Below, in pieces: positions 1 through 10,040 of a stretch of 64,000 nt of DNA. The notes beneath the pieces are model-generated. The model had not been told where the DNA came from. It worked only from the letters and a program-made list of their open reading frames with translations, and did not search any database. Position 1 is the stretch's first letter. Each line of letters opens with the position of its first letter. The DNA is from Pseudoalteromonas shioyasakiensis. Its GTDB lineage: Bacteria; Pseudomonadota; Gammaproteobacteria; Enterobacterales; Alteromonadaceae. Position numbers and translations under genes: made by a program. Location of the stretch: assembly GCF_001550135.1 (NCBI RefSeq), contig NZ_LRUE01000014.1:62001-126000 (forward strand), given 5' to 3'.

Positions 1-264
1 AGCTGTGTAGCACCAATCGGCTTAGTTTGGGACAAAGCAATCGCCGCATTACCGGAGCTTAATTTTTACAGTGCAGATGGAAATCATGCTTCAGATGCAG
101 GGCACTTACTGACCGCGATGACTTTTTATGAAGTTATAACAGGTGAGCTTGCAGATACCCTAGCTTACAATGCTGCTTTTGCGATTACCGAACAACAACA
201 CCAGCAGTTTGGGCAAATAATTACTCAAGTACTGACTGAGTATCCTGCATGCCCAAGCTCATAA
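1..264 (+). CDS. SGNH/GDSL-type hydrolase, C-terminal fragment
   Basis: The first 87 codons are open in frame 1 and end at TAA 262-264; the gene begins before the window. The visible tail contains DGNHASDAGHLL, which fits block V of SGNH hydrolases, where an Asp and a His two residues later complete the catalytic triad. The following TAMTFYEVITGE matches the usual helix after that block. The Ser, Gly and Asn blocks lie outside the window, so substrate and localisation cannot be judged. It converges on metG, with a bidirectional hairpin terminator between them. The family call rests on one motif region only. Confidence 0.55.
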   Translation, partial: SCVAPIGLVWDKAIAALPELNFYSADGNHASDAGHLLTAMTFYEVITGELADTLAYNAAFAITEQQHQQFGQIITQVLTEYPACPSS

Positions 265-304
265 GCTAACAACATTAATCTAAAGCATTCATTAAATACA
301 AAAA

Positions 305-331
305 AACCGTTGTGTCTGAAACACAACGGTT
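305..331. terminator. Bidirectional Rho-independent terminator
   Basis: Perfect 11-bp inverted repeat (305-315 with 321-331) around a 5-nt loop. The left arm is preceded by an A run and the right arm is followed by a T-rich stretch, so it can end both the SGNH gene (+) and metG (-). Confidence 0.8.
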
Positions 332-357
332 CTTTATATTAACTAGCAATTGTGTAA

Positions 358-2382
358 TTACATTACACGCATGCCAGGCTCTGAGCCTTCATCTGGATTA
401 AGAATATAAATTTCTTTACCGCCAGGGCCTGCAGCTAATACCATGCCTTCAGACATACCGAAACGCATCTTACGAGGCTTAAGGTTCGCTACCATTACCG
501 TTAGCTTGCCTTCAATGTCTTCTGGTGCATACGCAGATTTAATGCCTGCGAATACTTGGCGCGTTTCGCCACCTAAATCTAAAGTTAGTTTTAATAACTT
601 ATCTGCGCCTTCAACGTGTTCTGCTTTAGCAATTTTTGCTACGCGTAAATCAACTTTCGCAAAATCATCAAATTCGATTTCTGGGCTGATAGGTTCTTTT
701 GCTAGTGGGCTGTTTGGATCAATCTTGTCTTTTTCAGCAACTAGACTTTCTTTTGACTCTTCAATCATTTTGTTTACTTTATCCATTTCAACACGTTGCA
801 TTAACGGTTTGAACTTATTAATTGCGTGACCAACAAGCGCTTTTTGCGCGCCTTGCCATGTTAAACCGTCGTTTAAGAAGGCTTCAACGTTTGCAGCCAT
901 ACCTGGAAGAACAGGTTTTAAGTAGGTGATAAGTACACGGAACATATTTAAACCAAGTGAGCATACATCGTGTGCTTCTTGTTGTTTTGTTTCGTCTTTA
1001 ATCAATACCCAAGGTGCCTTAGCGTCGATGAATTGGTTTGCTTTATCAGCAAGGGCCATGATTTCACGAATTGCACGGCTGTAATCACGGTTTTCATAGT
1101 GGTTTGCGATGCTTGCAGCAGCTGCTTGGAACTCACCTAATAGCGCTTCGTCCATTACGGTGTCGCTAAGCTTGCCGTCAAACTTCTTGGTGATGAAGCT
1201 TGCACAACGACTTGCGATATTAACCACTTTACCTACTAAGTCTGAGTTTACACGTAGTGCAAAGTCTTCAAGGTTTAAATCAAGGTCAGTGATGCCGTTG
1301 TTTAGTTTTGCTGCGTAGTAATAACGAAGATATTCAGGATCTAGGTTATCAAGGTAAGTACGTGCCTTAACAAAAGTGCCTTTTGATTTAGACATCTTCG
1401 CGCCATTCACAGTTACAAAACCGTGGGCAAATACATTTGTTGGCTTTCTGAATTTTGCGCCATCTAACATTGCAGGCCAGAATAAGCTGTGGAAATAGAT
1501 GATATCTTTACCAATGAAGTGGTAAAGCTCTGCATCTGAGTCTTCGCTCCAGAATGCATCAAAATCAATCCCTTTTTTATCACACAGGTTTTTAAAGCTT
1601 GCCATGTAGCCGATTGGTGCATCGAGCCACACGTAGAAATATTTACCCGGTGCACCAGGGATTTCAAAACCAAAGTAAGGTGCGTCACGGCTGATATCCC
1701 ACTGCTGTAGGCCATCTGCAAACCATTCATCAAGCTTGTTCGCCATTTCTTGTTGAATCGTACCTGAGTGTAACCACTCTTTAAGCATGTCTTCAAAAGC
1801 AGGTAGGTCGAAGAAGTAATGCTCAGAATCTTTTAAGATTGGCTCAGCACCCGACATAACAGAGCGTGGGTTGATAAGCTCAGTTGGGCTGTAAGTTGCA
1901 CCGCAAGAATCACAGCTGTCACCGTTTTGATCTTCAGACTTACACGTTGGGCAAGTACCTGTTACAAAGCGATCTGGTAAGAAGATACCTTTCTCTGGGT
2001 CGAAAAGTTGAGAAATAGTGTGCTTTTTAATGTGACCCGCTTCATTTAAACGGTTGTAGATTAGCTCGCTGAAATAGCGGTTTTCTTCACTGTGCGTGCT
2101 GTGATAGTTATCAAACTCAATATTGAAATCAGCAAAGTCACGTTGACGTTCAACACTCACGTTTTTAACCATCTCTTCTGGCGTGATCCCTTGCTTTTGC
2201 GCATTAAGCATAATTGGTGTGCCGTGAGCATCATCCGCGCAAACGTAGTAGGTTTCATGACCTTGTTGTTTTTGGAAACGCGCCCAAATATCAGTTTGGA
2301 TATATTCTAGTAAATGACCTAAGTGAGTCGGGCCATTGGCATAAGGTAATGCGCTAGTAATCAGGATCTTTCGCTGTGCCAT
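358..2382 (-). CDS. metG: Methionyl-tRNA synthetase
   Basis: Charges tRNA-Met with methionine in the cytoplasm. The class I signature appears as HLGH at residues 20-23 and KMSKS near residue 330. A zinc-knuckle insert with CPTC and CDSCG lies around 143-160. The C-terminal 110 residues form the EMAP/Trbp111-type tRNA-binding domain (starting about [12 protein letters not shown]), which also mediates dimerisation in the E. coli enzyme. Length, 674 aa, is normal (E. coli 677). I chose ATG 2382 because GGA sits six bases upstream; an in-frame ATG at 2388 would add two residues but has no ribosome-binding site. Divergent from mrp, the same pairing as in E. coli. Confidence 0.97.
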   Translation of the reverse strand: MAQRKILITSALPYANGPTHLGHLLEYIQTDIWARFQKQQGHETYYVCADDAHGTPIMLNAQKQGITPEEMVKNVSVERQRDFADFNIEFDNYHSTHSEENRYFSELIYNRLNEAGHIKKHTISQLFDPEKGIFLPDRFVTGTCPTCKSEDQNGDSCDSCGATYSPTELINPRSVMSGAEPILKDSEHYFFDLPAFEDMLKEWLHSGTIQQEMANKLDEWFADGLQQWDISRDAPYFGFEIPGAPGKYFYVWLDAPIGYMASFKNLCDKKGIDFDAFWSEDSDAELYHFIGKDIIYFHSLFWPAMLDGAKFRKPTNVFAHGFVTVNGAKMSKSKGTFVKARTYLDNLDPEYLRYYYAAKLNNGITDLDLNLEDFALRVNSDLVGKVVNIASRCASFITKKFDGKLSDTVMDEALLGEFQAAAASIANHYENRDYSRAIREIMALADKANQFIDAKAPWVLIKDETKQQEAHDVCSLGLNMFRVLITYLKPVLPGMAANVEAFLNDGLTWQGAQKALVGHAINKFKPLMQRVEMDKVNKMIEESKESLVAEKDKIDPNSPLAKEPISPEIEFDDFAKVDLRVAKIAKAEHVEGADKLLKLTLDLGGETRQVFAGIKSAYAPEDIEGKLTVMVANLKPRKMRFGMSEGMVLAAGPGGKEIYILNPDEGSEPGMRVM

Positions 2383-2560
2383 AATCATTCCGAATTGAGA
2401 TTAGTTCGATGCAAATATGCTCGAATATCATTATTTAATTCATTGTGAGTTGCTTATATACAACCTAAAGCAATGATATTATCTAATTGTCTGGTTTTAA
2501 TGCCATGAATGTTACATAATTCCGCAGCACTTTTCATCAAAGAAACGCTAATTTATTGCT

Positions 2561-3640
2561 ATGTTTGGACTGTCAAAACTATTCTCAAGTAAATCGGCTG
2601 AAAAAGCACCTATCATTGCTGCCTTAGCCGCCTACCGTAGTAGCGCATTTGTCATTGGCATTGAGCAAGACTGGCTCGAAGAGCTTAATCAAAACAGCGA
2701 TAAAAGCTGGCAGGTAAAACTTAGCCTACCTTTTGCTGGCTGTGGCGAAATCAACGAGATTGAAAAATTTGTCGCTGATAAACTATCAGTGCCTGTGTCA
2801 ATTAGCGCTAAAGTGAAATTACCTAGCACATATAGTTTTAAGCAAATTAAACATATTGTGCTCGTTGCATCAGGTAAGGGCGGCGTCGGAAAATCAACTA
2901 CGGCGGTGAATCTTGCCTCAGCTTTAGAGCAAGAGGGTGCCCAAGTGGGTATTCTCGATGCCGATATTTATGGCCCGTCTATTCCGCTGCTTCTTGGCCT
3001 ACAAGGTGCTGAGCCGAAAGCAGCCGATGATAAAAACTTACTTCCTTTTGAAGCGCACAACCTCAAAGCGCAGTCGATCGGCTTTTTAGTACCTAGCGAT
3101 GATGCAACCGTTTGGCGCGGACCAATGGCATCGGGAGCGCTTAATCAGTTAATGAACGAAACCGCCTGGGGTGAGCTTGATTACCTAATTGTTGATATGC
3201 CTCCAGGCACCGGTGACATTCAATTAACCATGAGCCAAAAAGTACCAGCAAGTGGCGCTGTGATCATTACCACGCCTCAAGATTTGGCCTTAGCCGATGC
3301 ACAAAAGGGCATTGCTATGTTCAATAAAGTGAACGTGCCTGTGCTTGGTTTAATTGAAAACATGAGTTATTTCTTGTGTGGACATTGTGGTGAGCCCAAT
3401 CATGTATTTGGTAAAGATGGCGCTGTGACATTAGCGCATCGTCATGGCGTGCCTGTGCTTGCTAATATTCCGCTGGCTATTGAAATTCGCGAAAGCTCAG
3501 AGCAGGGCGACTTAATTGCCAAAGACAACGCGGCTCAAATAAGTGAAACATACAAAACCGCTGCCCGTGTGCTTGCTAGTAGCTTGTATTACCAACAGGC
3601 GCAGTCAAGTTCTGTTGAAATCATCATTACCGAAGACTGA
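2561..3640 (+). CDS. mrp: Mrp/ApbC iron-sulfur carrier ATPase
   Basis: P-loop NTPase of the MinD/Mrp family that binds and transfers Fe-S clusters to apoproteins. An N-terminal MIP18-like segment (about 15-90) precedes the deviant Walker A GKGGVGKST at 105-113. The family DADIYGPS block follows, and the cluster-binding CxxC pair is C273/C276 (CGHC). At 359 aa it is close to E. coli Mrp (369). Divergent from metG across about 180 bp that should hold both promoters. No obvious terminator follows before the GH16 locus. Confidence 0.95.
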   Translation: MFGLSKLFSSKSAEKAPIIAALAAYRSSAFVIGIEQDWLEELNQNSDKSWQVKLSLPFAGCGEINEIEKFVADKLSVPVSISAKVKLPSTYSFKQIKHIVLVASGKGGVGKSTTAVNLASALEQEGAQVGILDADIYGPSIPLLLGLQGAEPKAADDKNLLPFEAHNLKAQSIGFLVPSDDATVWRGPMASGALNQLMNETAWGELDYLIVDMPPGTGDIQLTMSQKVPASGAVIITTPQDLALADAQKGIAMFNKVNVPVLGLIENMSYFLCGHCGEPNHVFGKDGAVTLAHRHGVPVLANIPLAIEIRESSEQGDLIAKDNAAQISETYKTAARVLASSLYYQQAQSSSVEIIITED

Positions 3641-3797
3641 TCGCAGCAAATATTTTTACAGCGAGACTTTTTCAATTAATAAAGTTGTTATTAGTGAATT
3701 TGTCTTGCTGTGAGGGTACTTCCTCATTTTTTGTTCACGTATTGCCTTGTTAATCACTTAGACTAAAAACAATTTCGCAGTAAATGTTAATATTTTA

Positions 3798-3913
3798 TTG
3801 ACGTTTTAGTAACCGTGTCATACTCTAATGAAAGCGCTTACATTAAAAGGGCTTTTTATTTGACCTCCAATGTAAGCGCTTACAATTGACTGATTAAAAC
3901 TATACTCTATATA
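3798..3913 (+). promoter_or_regulatory. Candidate promoters for the GH16 gene
   Basis: This 318-bp gap (3641-3958) has two possible sigma-70 promoters. One is TTGACG (3798-3803), 17 bp, TACTCT (3821-3826), whose start site would fall inside the upstream LacI-type operator. The other is TTGACT (3886-3891), 16 bp, TATATA (3908-3913), just after the downstream operator. The first arrangement would suit simple repression. Which one is used cannot be told from sequence. Confidence 0.4.
3829..3884. promoter_or_regulatory. Paired LacI-family operators
   Basis: Two 14-bp palindromes with central CG: TGAAAGCGCTTACA (3829-3842) and TGTAAGCGCTTACA (3871-3884). They are 42 bp apart, about four helical turns, which places them on the same face of the DNA. 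The shape is typical of LacI-family regulators of sugar use. No LacI-family gene lies in the window. They probably control the laminarinase and receptor genes downstream. Confidence 0.75.
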
Positions 3914-3958
3914 TATCAGTTGAGTACTAACAAACACATAATGTTAGGGTTCAATGCA

Positions 3959-6610
3959 ATGAACAAATTCAAAACACACTTAACACAACTAGCAATGGCG
4001 CTTTCTGTAGCGACTTTAGCTGGCTGCGGTGGCTCTGCCACAGATACAAAAATAGACACTGTCGATCCAACTGAACCAGTTTCAGATTGGGTGATGGTTT
4101 GGGAAGATAACTTTGACGGCGATGCCATTGATGACAACAAATGGAATTTCGAAATAGACTGTGCGGGTGGCGGTAATAACGAAAAACAATGTTATACCGA
4201 CAGTGAAGAAAACGCTTTCGTTGCAGACGGTATTCTTAATATTGTTGCATTACCTGCAGAAGAGGGTGCAGCAAAACCATATACATCTGCACGTATCAAT
4301 ACTCGCTATAAAGCTGATTTTAAATATGGTCGCTTTGAAGTACGCGCAAAGCTACCTAGTGGGCAAGGCTCTTGGCCTGCGTTTTGGATGATGCCAACCG
4401 ACGAAGTATACGGTGAATGGCCTCGTTCTGGTGAAATCGACATTGTTGAGTCGGTGAACCTAAAAGTCGAAAATGATGATGGTCTAGAGTCAAATATCTA
4501 CGGCACATTACATTATGGTCAAGCATGGCCAAATAATGATAGTAGTGGCAAAGCCTATACCTTCGCGCAAGATTCTAATCCTGCTGATGATTTCCATACT
4601 TATGCTATTGAATGGCAAGAGGGTGAAATTCGTTGGTACGTAGATGACTATTTATATGCAACACAGCGCCAATCAGAATTACTTTATAACGCTGACGGTG
4701 AGGCACTGGCTCTTAAACATAAGGGTTGGTACACAGAGTACTTTGATCAAACAACTGGTGAGTTAACAACTTTCTGGGATGCAGCGCCATATAACCAAGA
4801 GTTTTATTTAATCTTAAACTTTGCTGTTGGCGGTGATTGGCCTGAAAATGTTAATGCCCTTGGTATTGATGCAACTGCATTCGAAAATGGTCAAACTTTT
4901 GAAGTTGACTATGTACGTGTTTATGAATGTGCTCAAGACCCAGACACAGGTAAAGGCTGTGAAACAGTTCGCCCAGGTTATGACAATTTAGAAGATGCAC
5001 TTGTGCAAGGCGCAGCTCCTGCTCCAACACCACCAAGTGATGGCACTGTAACACCGCTTACTATCTTTGATAGCAGCTTTAACCCTAACTGGCCTGCATG
5101 GGACTGTTGTGGTGGCACAACGCCAGGGTTAGTTGAAGATGCAGACCGTGGTAATGTAGTTGAATTTAGTGTGGGTGCAGAGCCTACAGTAAATGGCTTT
5201 ATTAGCCGTGATGCCTTTATTACCGATGAAAACGGTGAAGCGTCACCTTATGATGCAAGTGCAATGTTAGAAGACGGCTATGTAACTTTTGATATGCAAG
5301 TGACTTCGCTGCCCGCTACACCAGATGCACCTTGGTTATTTAAAATCGAAAGTGATGAAGGCGCGACAGCCGTTGAGCTCAACCTAAGTGATAGTACTGA
5401 AGGTGTTAGCCCAGTTGCTGGTGAATGGCAAACATATACCTTCCCACTGCAAACATTAGCTGACGCAGGTTTAAATGTATCGCTAATTGATGTAATCATG
5501 ATTTTCCCTGCATGGGGTCAAGGTGAGGGTGCTGTTTACCGTGTTGATAATGTTGAAATTACCAATGGCGGCACAACAACATTACCTTCATTAACTTTAT
5601 TCACTGATGAAACTAATCTTGATTGGCCGCTATGGGATTGTTGTGGTGGTTCAACACCTGTTGAAGTAGTCGACGACGAAGAACATGGTGTTACTGCAGA
5701 GTTCTCTATTGGTGCAACTCCTACGGTAATGGGCTTTATTAACCGTACTTCATCAGGTGGTAGTGGTACGCAGTTTGATGCATCAGCATTGGTTGATGAT
5801 GGCATGCTGCAGTTTGAGATGAAGATCACCTCTTTATCATCAACACCAGATGCGCCTTGGCTATTAAAAGTTGAGTCTAATGAAGGTGCAACAGCAGTAG
5901 AAGTTAACCTTAACACAAGCTCAGAAGGTGTTGACCCTGTTGCTGGTGAATGGCAAACATACACGTTCCCAATCAGTACTTTATTAAACGCAGGTTTAGA
6001 TGTAAGTGCTATTGATGTAATCATGATTTTCCCTGCATGGGGTCAAGGTGAAGGTGCAGTTTACCGTGTCGACAATGCTCGCATTTATGCACCAGAGCAA
6101 GAATCGGCAGCATCAGAGCTGACGCTGTTTGCTGAAAACGTGGCAGATCAGTGGAGCATTTGGGATTGTTGTGCTGGTAGCACGCCAACAGTCGAAACTG
6201 ACGATGAAACTCATGGCTCTGTGGCAGAATTTCAAATTGGTTCTACCGCTACGGTAATGGGCTTTTTAGCTGATGATGGCGTGAGCTTTGATGCATCGCA
6301 CTTATTATCTGAAGGTGTGGTTCGTTTTGAAATGAAGATAGTTTCAAACGCCAGCGACCAAGATGCTCAGTGGTTATTCAAGATTGAATCAAACGATGCA
6401 GGTCAAGCTGTGGAGCTTGCATTAAGTGCAAGTCAAGAAGGTGTCGAGCCGGTGGTTGGTGAGTGGCAAACGTATACTTATACACTTGCTGACTTACTAA
6501 GTGCAGGTCTTGATATTAGTGCAATCGACGTTGTTATGGTGTTCCCGTCATGGGGGATGGGTGAAGGTGCGGTTTACCGTATTGATAATGCAGTTATTGC
6601 AAACCCGTAA
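3959..6610 (+). CDS. GH16 endo-beta-glucanase (laminarinase-like) lipoprotein with three C-terminal repeats
   Basis: Probably hydrolyses beta-1,3(-1,4)-glucans such as laminarin at the cell surface. From ATG 3959 the protein is 883 aa: a lipoprotein signal with lipobox LAGC (Cys23), then a GH16 domain (about 45-325) with active-site GEIDIVES (nucleophile E159, acid/base E164). Three repeats of about 170 residues follow, each opening with W-x-x-WDCC(G/A)G and ending with an AVYR(V/I)DN block. These look like galactose-binding-fold modules of the ExoP C-terminal type (inference). In-frame ATGs at 3920 and 3941 exist, but only 3959 gives a normal signal peptide, with AGGG nine bases upstream. 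The TonB receptor gene follows 78 bp later. Confidence 0.9.
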   Translation: MNKFKTHLTQLAMALSVATLAGCGGSATDTKIDTVDPTEPVSDWVMVWEDNFDGDAIDDNKWNFEIDCAGGGNNEKQCYTDSEENAFVADGILNIVALPAEEGAAKPYTSARINTRYKADFKYGRFEVRAKLPSGQGSWPAFWMMPTDEVYGEWPRSGEIDIVESVNLKVENDDGLESNIYGTLHYGQAWPNNDSSGKAYTFAQDSNPADDFHTYAIEWQEGEIRWYVDDYLYATQRQSELLYNADGEALALKHKGWYTEYFDQTTGELTTFWDAAPYNQEFYLILNFAVGGDWPENVNALGIDATAFENGQTFEVDYVRVYECAQDPDTGKGCETVRPGYDNLEDALVQGAAPAPTPPSDGTVTPLTIFDSSFNPNWPAWDCCGGTTPGLVEDADRGNVVEFSVGAEPTVNGFISRDAFITDENGEASPYDASAMLEDGYVTFDMQVTSLPATPDAPWLFKIESDEGATAVELNLSDSTEGVSPVAGEWQTYTFPLQTLADAGLNVSLIDVIMIFPAWGQGEGAVYRVDNVEITNGGTTTLPSLTLFTDETNLDWPLWDCCGGSTPVEVVDDEEHGVTAEFSIGATPTVMGFINRTSSGGSGTQFDASALVDDGMLQFEMKITSLSSTPDAPWLLKVESNEGATAVEVNLNTSSEGVDPVAGEWQTYTFPISTLLNAGLDVSAIDVIMIFPAWGQGEGAVYRVDNARIYAPEQESAASELTLFAENVADQWSIWDCCAGSTPTVETDDETHGSVAEFQIGSTATVMGFLADDGVSFDASHLLSEGVVRFEMKIVSNASDQDAQWLFKIESNDAGQAVELALSASQEGVEPVVGEWQTYTYTLADLLSAGLDISAIDVVMVFPSWGMGEGAVYRIDNAVIANP

Positions 6611-6630
6611 TTAACATTGGCAACAAGTGA

Positions 6631-6652
6631 TGGGTGCTGATTACAGCACCCA
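6631..6652 (+). promoter_or_regulatory. Intercistronic hairpin without T-run
   Basis: Perfect 9-bp inverted repeat (6631-6639 with 6644-6652) around ATTA, between the glucanase and receptor genes. No U-run follows, so it is more likely an mRNA-stabilising or processing element, or a partial attenuator, than a strong terminator. Confidence 0.5.
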
Positions 6653-6688
6653 GTATCCATGACAACATATTGCAAAAGCAGGTATATC

Positions 6689-9640
6689 ATGAAAAGCACA
6701 AAATTTATTAAAACACCTCTTGCAGCGTCAGTTGCGATGATTTTAACCGCAGGGCTAGGCACTATGTCTGCCTATGCACAGGATGAGCAAGAGAAAGCTG
6801 ATAACGATATTGAAGTTATCGAAATTAAAGGTATTCGTGGCAGTATGATTCGCGCCATGGATATGAAACGTGATGCAACAGGTGTTGTAGATGCGATTTC
6901 AGCAGAAGAGATGGGTAAGTTCCCAGATACTAACTTAGCTGAATCATTACAGCGTATTACCGGTGTATCAGTGAGTCGTTCAAACGGCGAAGGTAGTGAA
7001 ATTACGGTACGTGGTTTTGGCCCTGAGTTTAACCTAGTAATGCTGAATGGCCGTCAAATGCCAGGCACGGGTTATACTCGTTCTTATGCCCTTGAGAATA
7101 TTGCCGCTGATGGTGTAAGTGCACTTGAAGTTGCAAAATCAGGTCAAGCTGATGTACCAAGTGGTGGTCTAGGCGCTACTGTAAATATTATTACAACTCG
7201 CCCATTAAATAGCCCAGGCGAAAAGTTTAGCTCGTCTATTAAAGCTATTCATGACTCGTCAAATGAAGCGGGTGATGATGTAACGCCAGAGTTTTCAGCG
7301 ATGTACAGCAATACCTATGCTGATGATACATTTGGTTTTGCGGCATCATTCTCTCATCAAGAACGTGATTTTCAACAGCAAAGTGCCAATATTCAAGGTT
7401 GGCAAGCAAATGTTGATTTACCAACCCTTGATGAAGGTGACTACATTGACCCACGTGCAGTCGATAGCGAAGGCAACCGTGTCGGTAATCATTTCTTCCC
7501 GAAAGACATGAACTACAGTATTGCTGATGTTGAACGTGAGCGTACTAATGGCCAAGTAACTTTGCAGTACTCGCCAATTGAAAGCTTTACTGCAACGGTT
7601 GATTACACAGCAAGTCGTGCAATCACCGGTGTTGAAACTGCAGGTTGGGGTATTTGGAATGAGTTTGGCAGTAACATCAATAGTTATGAGCTTGATGAAA
7701 ATGGTACAGCGCTTTATGCCGATATAAGTGGTAATGATGGTTCATTTACAGCAAGCCGCGCCACTACAGAAGTTAAAGCACGTTCAATTGGTTTAAACCT
7801 AGAATGGCAAATCAATGACCAGTGGGAAGTTGAGTTCGATTATCATGATTCAAAAAACGAAACAGATAACGGCGCAGATGATGGCTTAGGTTCTGATGGT
7901 CAAATTATTCTTGGCTCTGACCAGTTACAGAGCAAAGTATATGACTATCGCACTGGTGAGGTTCCACATGCCTACGTTAATTGGAACAATGGCTCAACAG
8001 TGCTAGATCCAAGTGAGATAGATTCGAACTTCAGTCAGTTTATTTACTCGCCAGGTGAGTCTAATGTTGAGCAAGCTCAGCTTCATGCAACCTGGTTCAA
8101 TGAAAGCTTTGAAATTCCACTTGTTAAAGTAAAATTCGGTGCAGCAAATACTAAACAAACTATGGGTGGTTTTACTGCTTGGAGTGGCCTGCGTGGCGGC
8201 CCTGGTTTTAATCCATCATTCACCGAAATTTTCCCTGATGGTATGTTCACTTATAATGATACTGGCGACATGCTAGATCAGTTTGCTGGTGGTGGTAGTG
8301 CCCTTGAACCAAATTACTATTACACCTATAGCTTTGAAGAAGCGTTAGCCCGTCAACTTGCTTATTTAAACGAAGATTTATTAGGCGATAATCAATATTC
8401 AATTGACCCATTCTTTGATGGTATCGACAGTGAAAGCTACGTAGAAGAAAAAACACAAAGCTTCTATGTGAATAGCTTGTGGGAATTTGAATTGTCTGAT
8501 TACTTTGTTCAAATCAACGCAGGTCTTCGTTATGAAGAAACAGATGTGACCAGTACGGTTCGTCAACGTGTTGAAAGCCAAGTTAACTGGGTGAGTGCAT
8601 CTGAGTGGATCATGCAGTACGAAACTGGCGGTACAGATAACTTTTACCAAGAAGAAGGTAACTACGATATCTGGTTACCAAATATCGACGTAAAAGTTGA
8701 AATTACAGACGAGCTTGTTGGTCGTGTTTCGTGGGGTAAAACCATGGCACGTGCGCCGCTGGGTAATTTGGCTGGTGGCCGAAGCTTGACGGGTAGCCCG
8801 AAACCAGGTTCGCGTACAGGTAGCCAAGGCAATACTAATCTGTTGCCATTTGAATCAACTAACCTCGATTTATCACTTGAGTACTACTACGGTGAAGGTA
8901 GCTACGCGTCGGTTGGTTACTTCAAAAAAGACGTAGATAACTTTATTCAAACGCAAATCACTGAAACAACCATTGAAGGTTTATACGATATCTTAAATGG
9001 TCCTCGTTACCTTGAAGCTGTTGCATCTGTAGAAGCACGTGGCGAGCAGGCAACGAGTGACGCTGTGTTCAATGAAATGCTGGCATTAGGTTATGGTAAT
9101 GCGGATGGTGCCATTGAGCCAACGAGTTCAGATCCACTGATGGTATGGAACATTTCTCAGCCACAAAATACTGATAGCAAATCAGTTGATGGCTTTGAAC
9201 TTGCTGTTCAACACTTATTTGGTGAAAGTGGCTTTGGTTTAGGGGTTAATGCTACGTTTGTTGATGGTGATGTTGAATTTGATGTAGCAAGTTTGACTCA
9301 ACAAGCTCCTTTATCTGGCTTAAGTGATTCAGCTAACTTCCAAGCTTTTTACGATAAAGACGGCTTATCAGTAAAAGTAACCTACGCATGGCGTGACTCT
9401 TACTTAATTGGTGTTGGTCAAGCGCAAGGCTCGTCTGATGCTCCGCCACAGTTTGGCGATACCTACGGTCAATGGGACTTAAGTGTTAACTACGACATCA
9501 ACGAAAACATGACTGTTTTCTTTGAAGGTATAAACCTTAATAACGAAACTGAGCGTGGCTACGGTCGTTACGAAGAGCAGTTCTTATTTGCTCGTCAATA
9601 CGGACCTCGTTACACAATTGGTGCCCGTTATAGCTTTTAA
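6689..9640 (+). CDS. TonB-dependent outer-membrane receptor
   Basis: Energised outer-membrane import channel; beside a GH16 glucanase the likely cargo is laminari-oligosaccharides (inference from context). From ATG 6689 the protein is 983 aa with a signal peptide ending near SAYAQ. The plug domain starts around residues 35-45 (IEVIEIKGIRGS) and includes FPDTNLAESLQRITGVSVSR and ITVRGFGPEFNLVMLNGRQ. A long beta-barrel ends in the OMP signature RYTIGARYSF with terminal Phe. An in-frame ATG at 6659 would add 10 residues ahead of the signal peptide; 6689 is preferred. It shares the operator region with the glucanase. Confidence 0.93.
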   Translation: MKSTKFIKTPLAASVAMILTAGLGTMSAYAQDEQEKADNDIEVIEIKGIRGSMIRAMDMKRDATGVVDAISAEEMGKFPDTNLAESLQRITGVSVSRSNGEGSEITVRGFGPEFNLVMLNGRQMPGTGYTRSYALENIAADGVSALEVAKSGQADVPSGGLGATVNIITTRPLNSPGEKFSSSIKAIHDSSNEAGDDVTPEFSAMYSNTYADDTFGFAASFSHQERDFQQQSANIQGWQANVDLPTLDEGDYIDPRAVDSEGNRVGNHFFPKDMNYSIADVERERTNGQVTLQYSPIESFTATVDYTASRAITGVETAGWGIWNEFGSNINSYELDENGTALYADISGNDGSFTASRATTEVKARSIGLNLEWQINDQWEVEFDYHDSKNETDNGADDGLGSDGQIILGSDQLQSKVYDYRTGEVPHAYVNWNNGSTVLDPSEIDSNFSQFIYSPGESNVEQAQLHATWFNESFEIPLVKVKFGAANTKQTMGGFTAWSGLRGGPGFNPSFTEIFPDGMFTYNDTGDMLDQFAGGGSALEPNYYYTYSFEEALARQLAYLNEDLLGDNQYSIDPFFDGIDSESYVEEKTQSFYVNSLWEFELSDYFVQINAGLRYEETDVTSTVRQRVESQVNWVSASEWIMQYETGGTDNFYQEEGNYDIWLPNIDVKVEITDELVGRVSWGKTMARAPLGNLAGGRSLTGSPKPGSRTGSQGNTNLLPFESTNLDLSLEYYYGEGSYASVGYFKKDVDNFIQTQITETTIEGLYDILNGPRYLEAVASVEARGEQATSDAVFNEMLALGYGNADGAIEPTSSDPLMVWNISQPQNTDSKSVDGFELAVQHLFGESGFGLGVNATFVDGDVEFDVASLTQQAPLSGLSDSANFQAFYDKDGLSVKVTYAWRDSYLIGVGQAQGSSDAPPQFGDTYGQWDLSVNYDINENMTVFFEGINLNNETERGYGRYEEQFLFARQYGPRYTIGARYSF

Positions 9641-9661
9641 TATGTGATCCCGATGGAACAA

Positions 9662-9688
9662 AAGCCGCTCAATGAGCGGCTTTTTTTA
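9662..9688 (+). terminator. Rho-independent terminator after the TonB receptor
   Basis: Stem GCCGCTC/GAGCGGC (9665-9671 and 9675-9681), loop AAT, then seven T. The A run on the left lets it also serve the minus-strand gene that ends at 9714. Confidence 0.9.
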
Positions 9689-9713
9689 TTTTAATCTGAT
9701 AATTAAGACGTTT

Positions 9714-10040
9714 TTAAAGAGGCTTCTTGCGATAAAGTAAATAGCCTAAAAAATAGCAAAAAATAGCAATACCAGGATTAATTAATAAATTAGGCATGAA
9801 CACAATATCGGTTTCACCAAAACAGTAGAAGTAAAAGGCAATAGTGAGTAATGAAGGTAGCGGGAAAAAGAAAGTTTCGTTAGCAACTAAGCCCACTACC
9901 GACCAGCTAGTTAATAGTAGTGAACCGACAAAAACGAGAAAGCCATGCCATAAATCGTGCTTTTTAGCATAGTGTTTGGCTATTAAAATTGCGACAACGC
10001 ATGCTGGCAATGTTATTACGGATAAAATAACGTAATCCAT
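9714..10040 (-). CDS. Small integral membrane protein, function unknown
   Basis: 108 aa, almost entirely hydrophobic, with three or four predicted membrane spans (about 3-20, 31-53, 62-75 and 84-102) and a basic tail YRKKPL. I recognise no family motif. The start is supported by GAGGA about nine bases upstream of ATG 10040. It lies alone on the minus strand between the TonB receptor and dcd, and shares the terminator at 9662-9688. Confidence 0.65.
   Translation of the reverse strand: MDYVILSVITLPACVVAILIAKHYAKKHDLWHGFLVFVGSLLLTSWSVVGLVANETFFFPLPSLLTIAFYFYCFGETDIVFMPNLLINPGIAIFCYFLGYLLYRKKPL

Noticed and set aside
5536-6024. Open frame of 162 codons antisense to the glucanase repeats
   Set aside because: It mirrors the repeated coding sequence of the sense strand and has no recognisable protein features.
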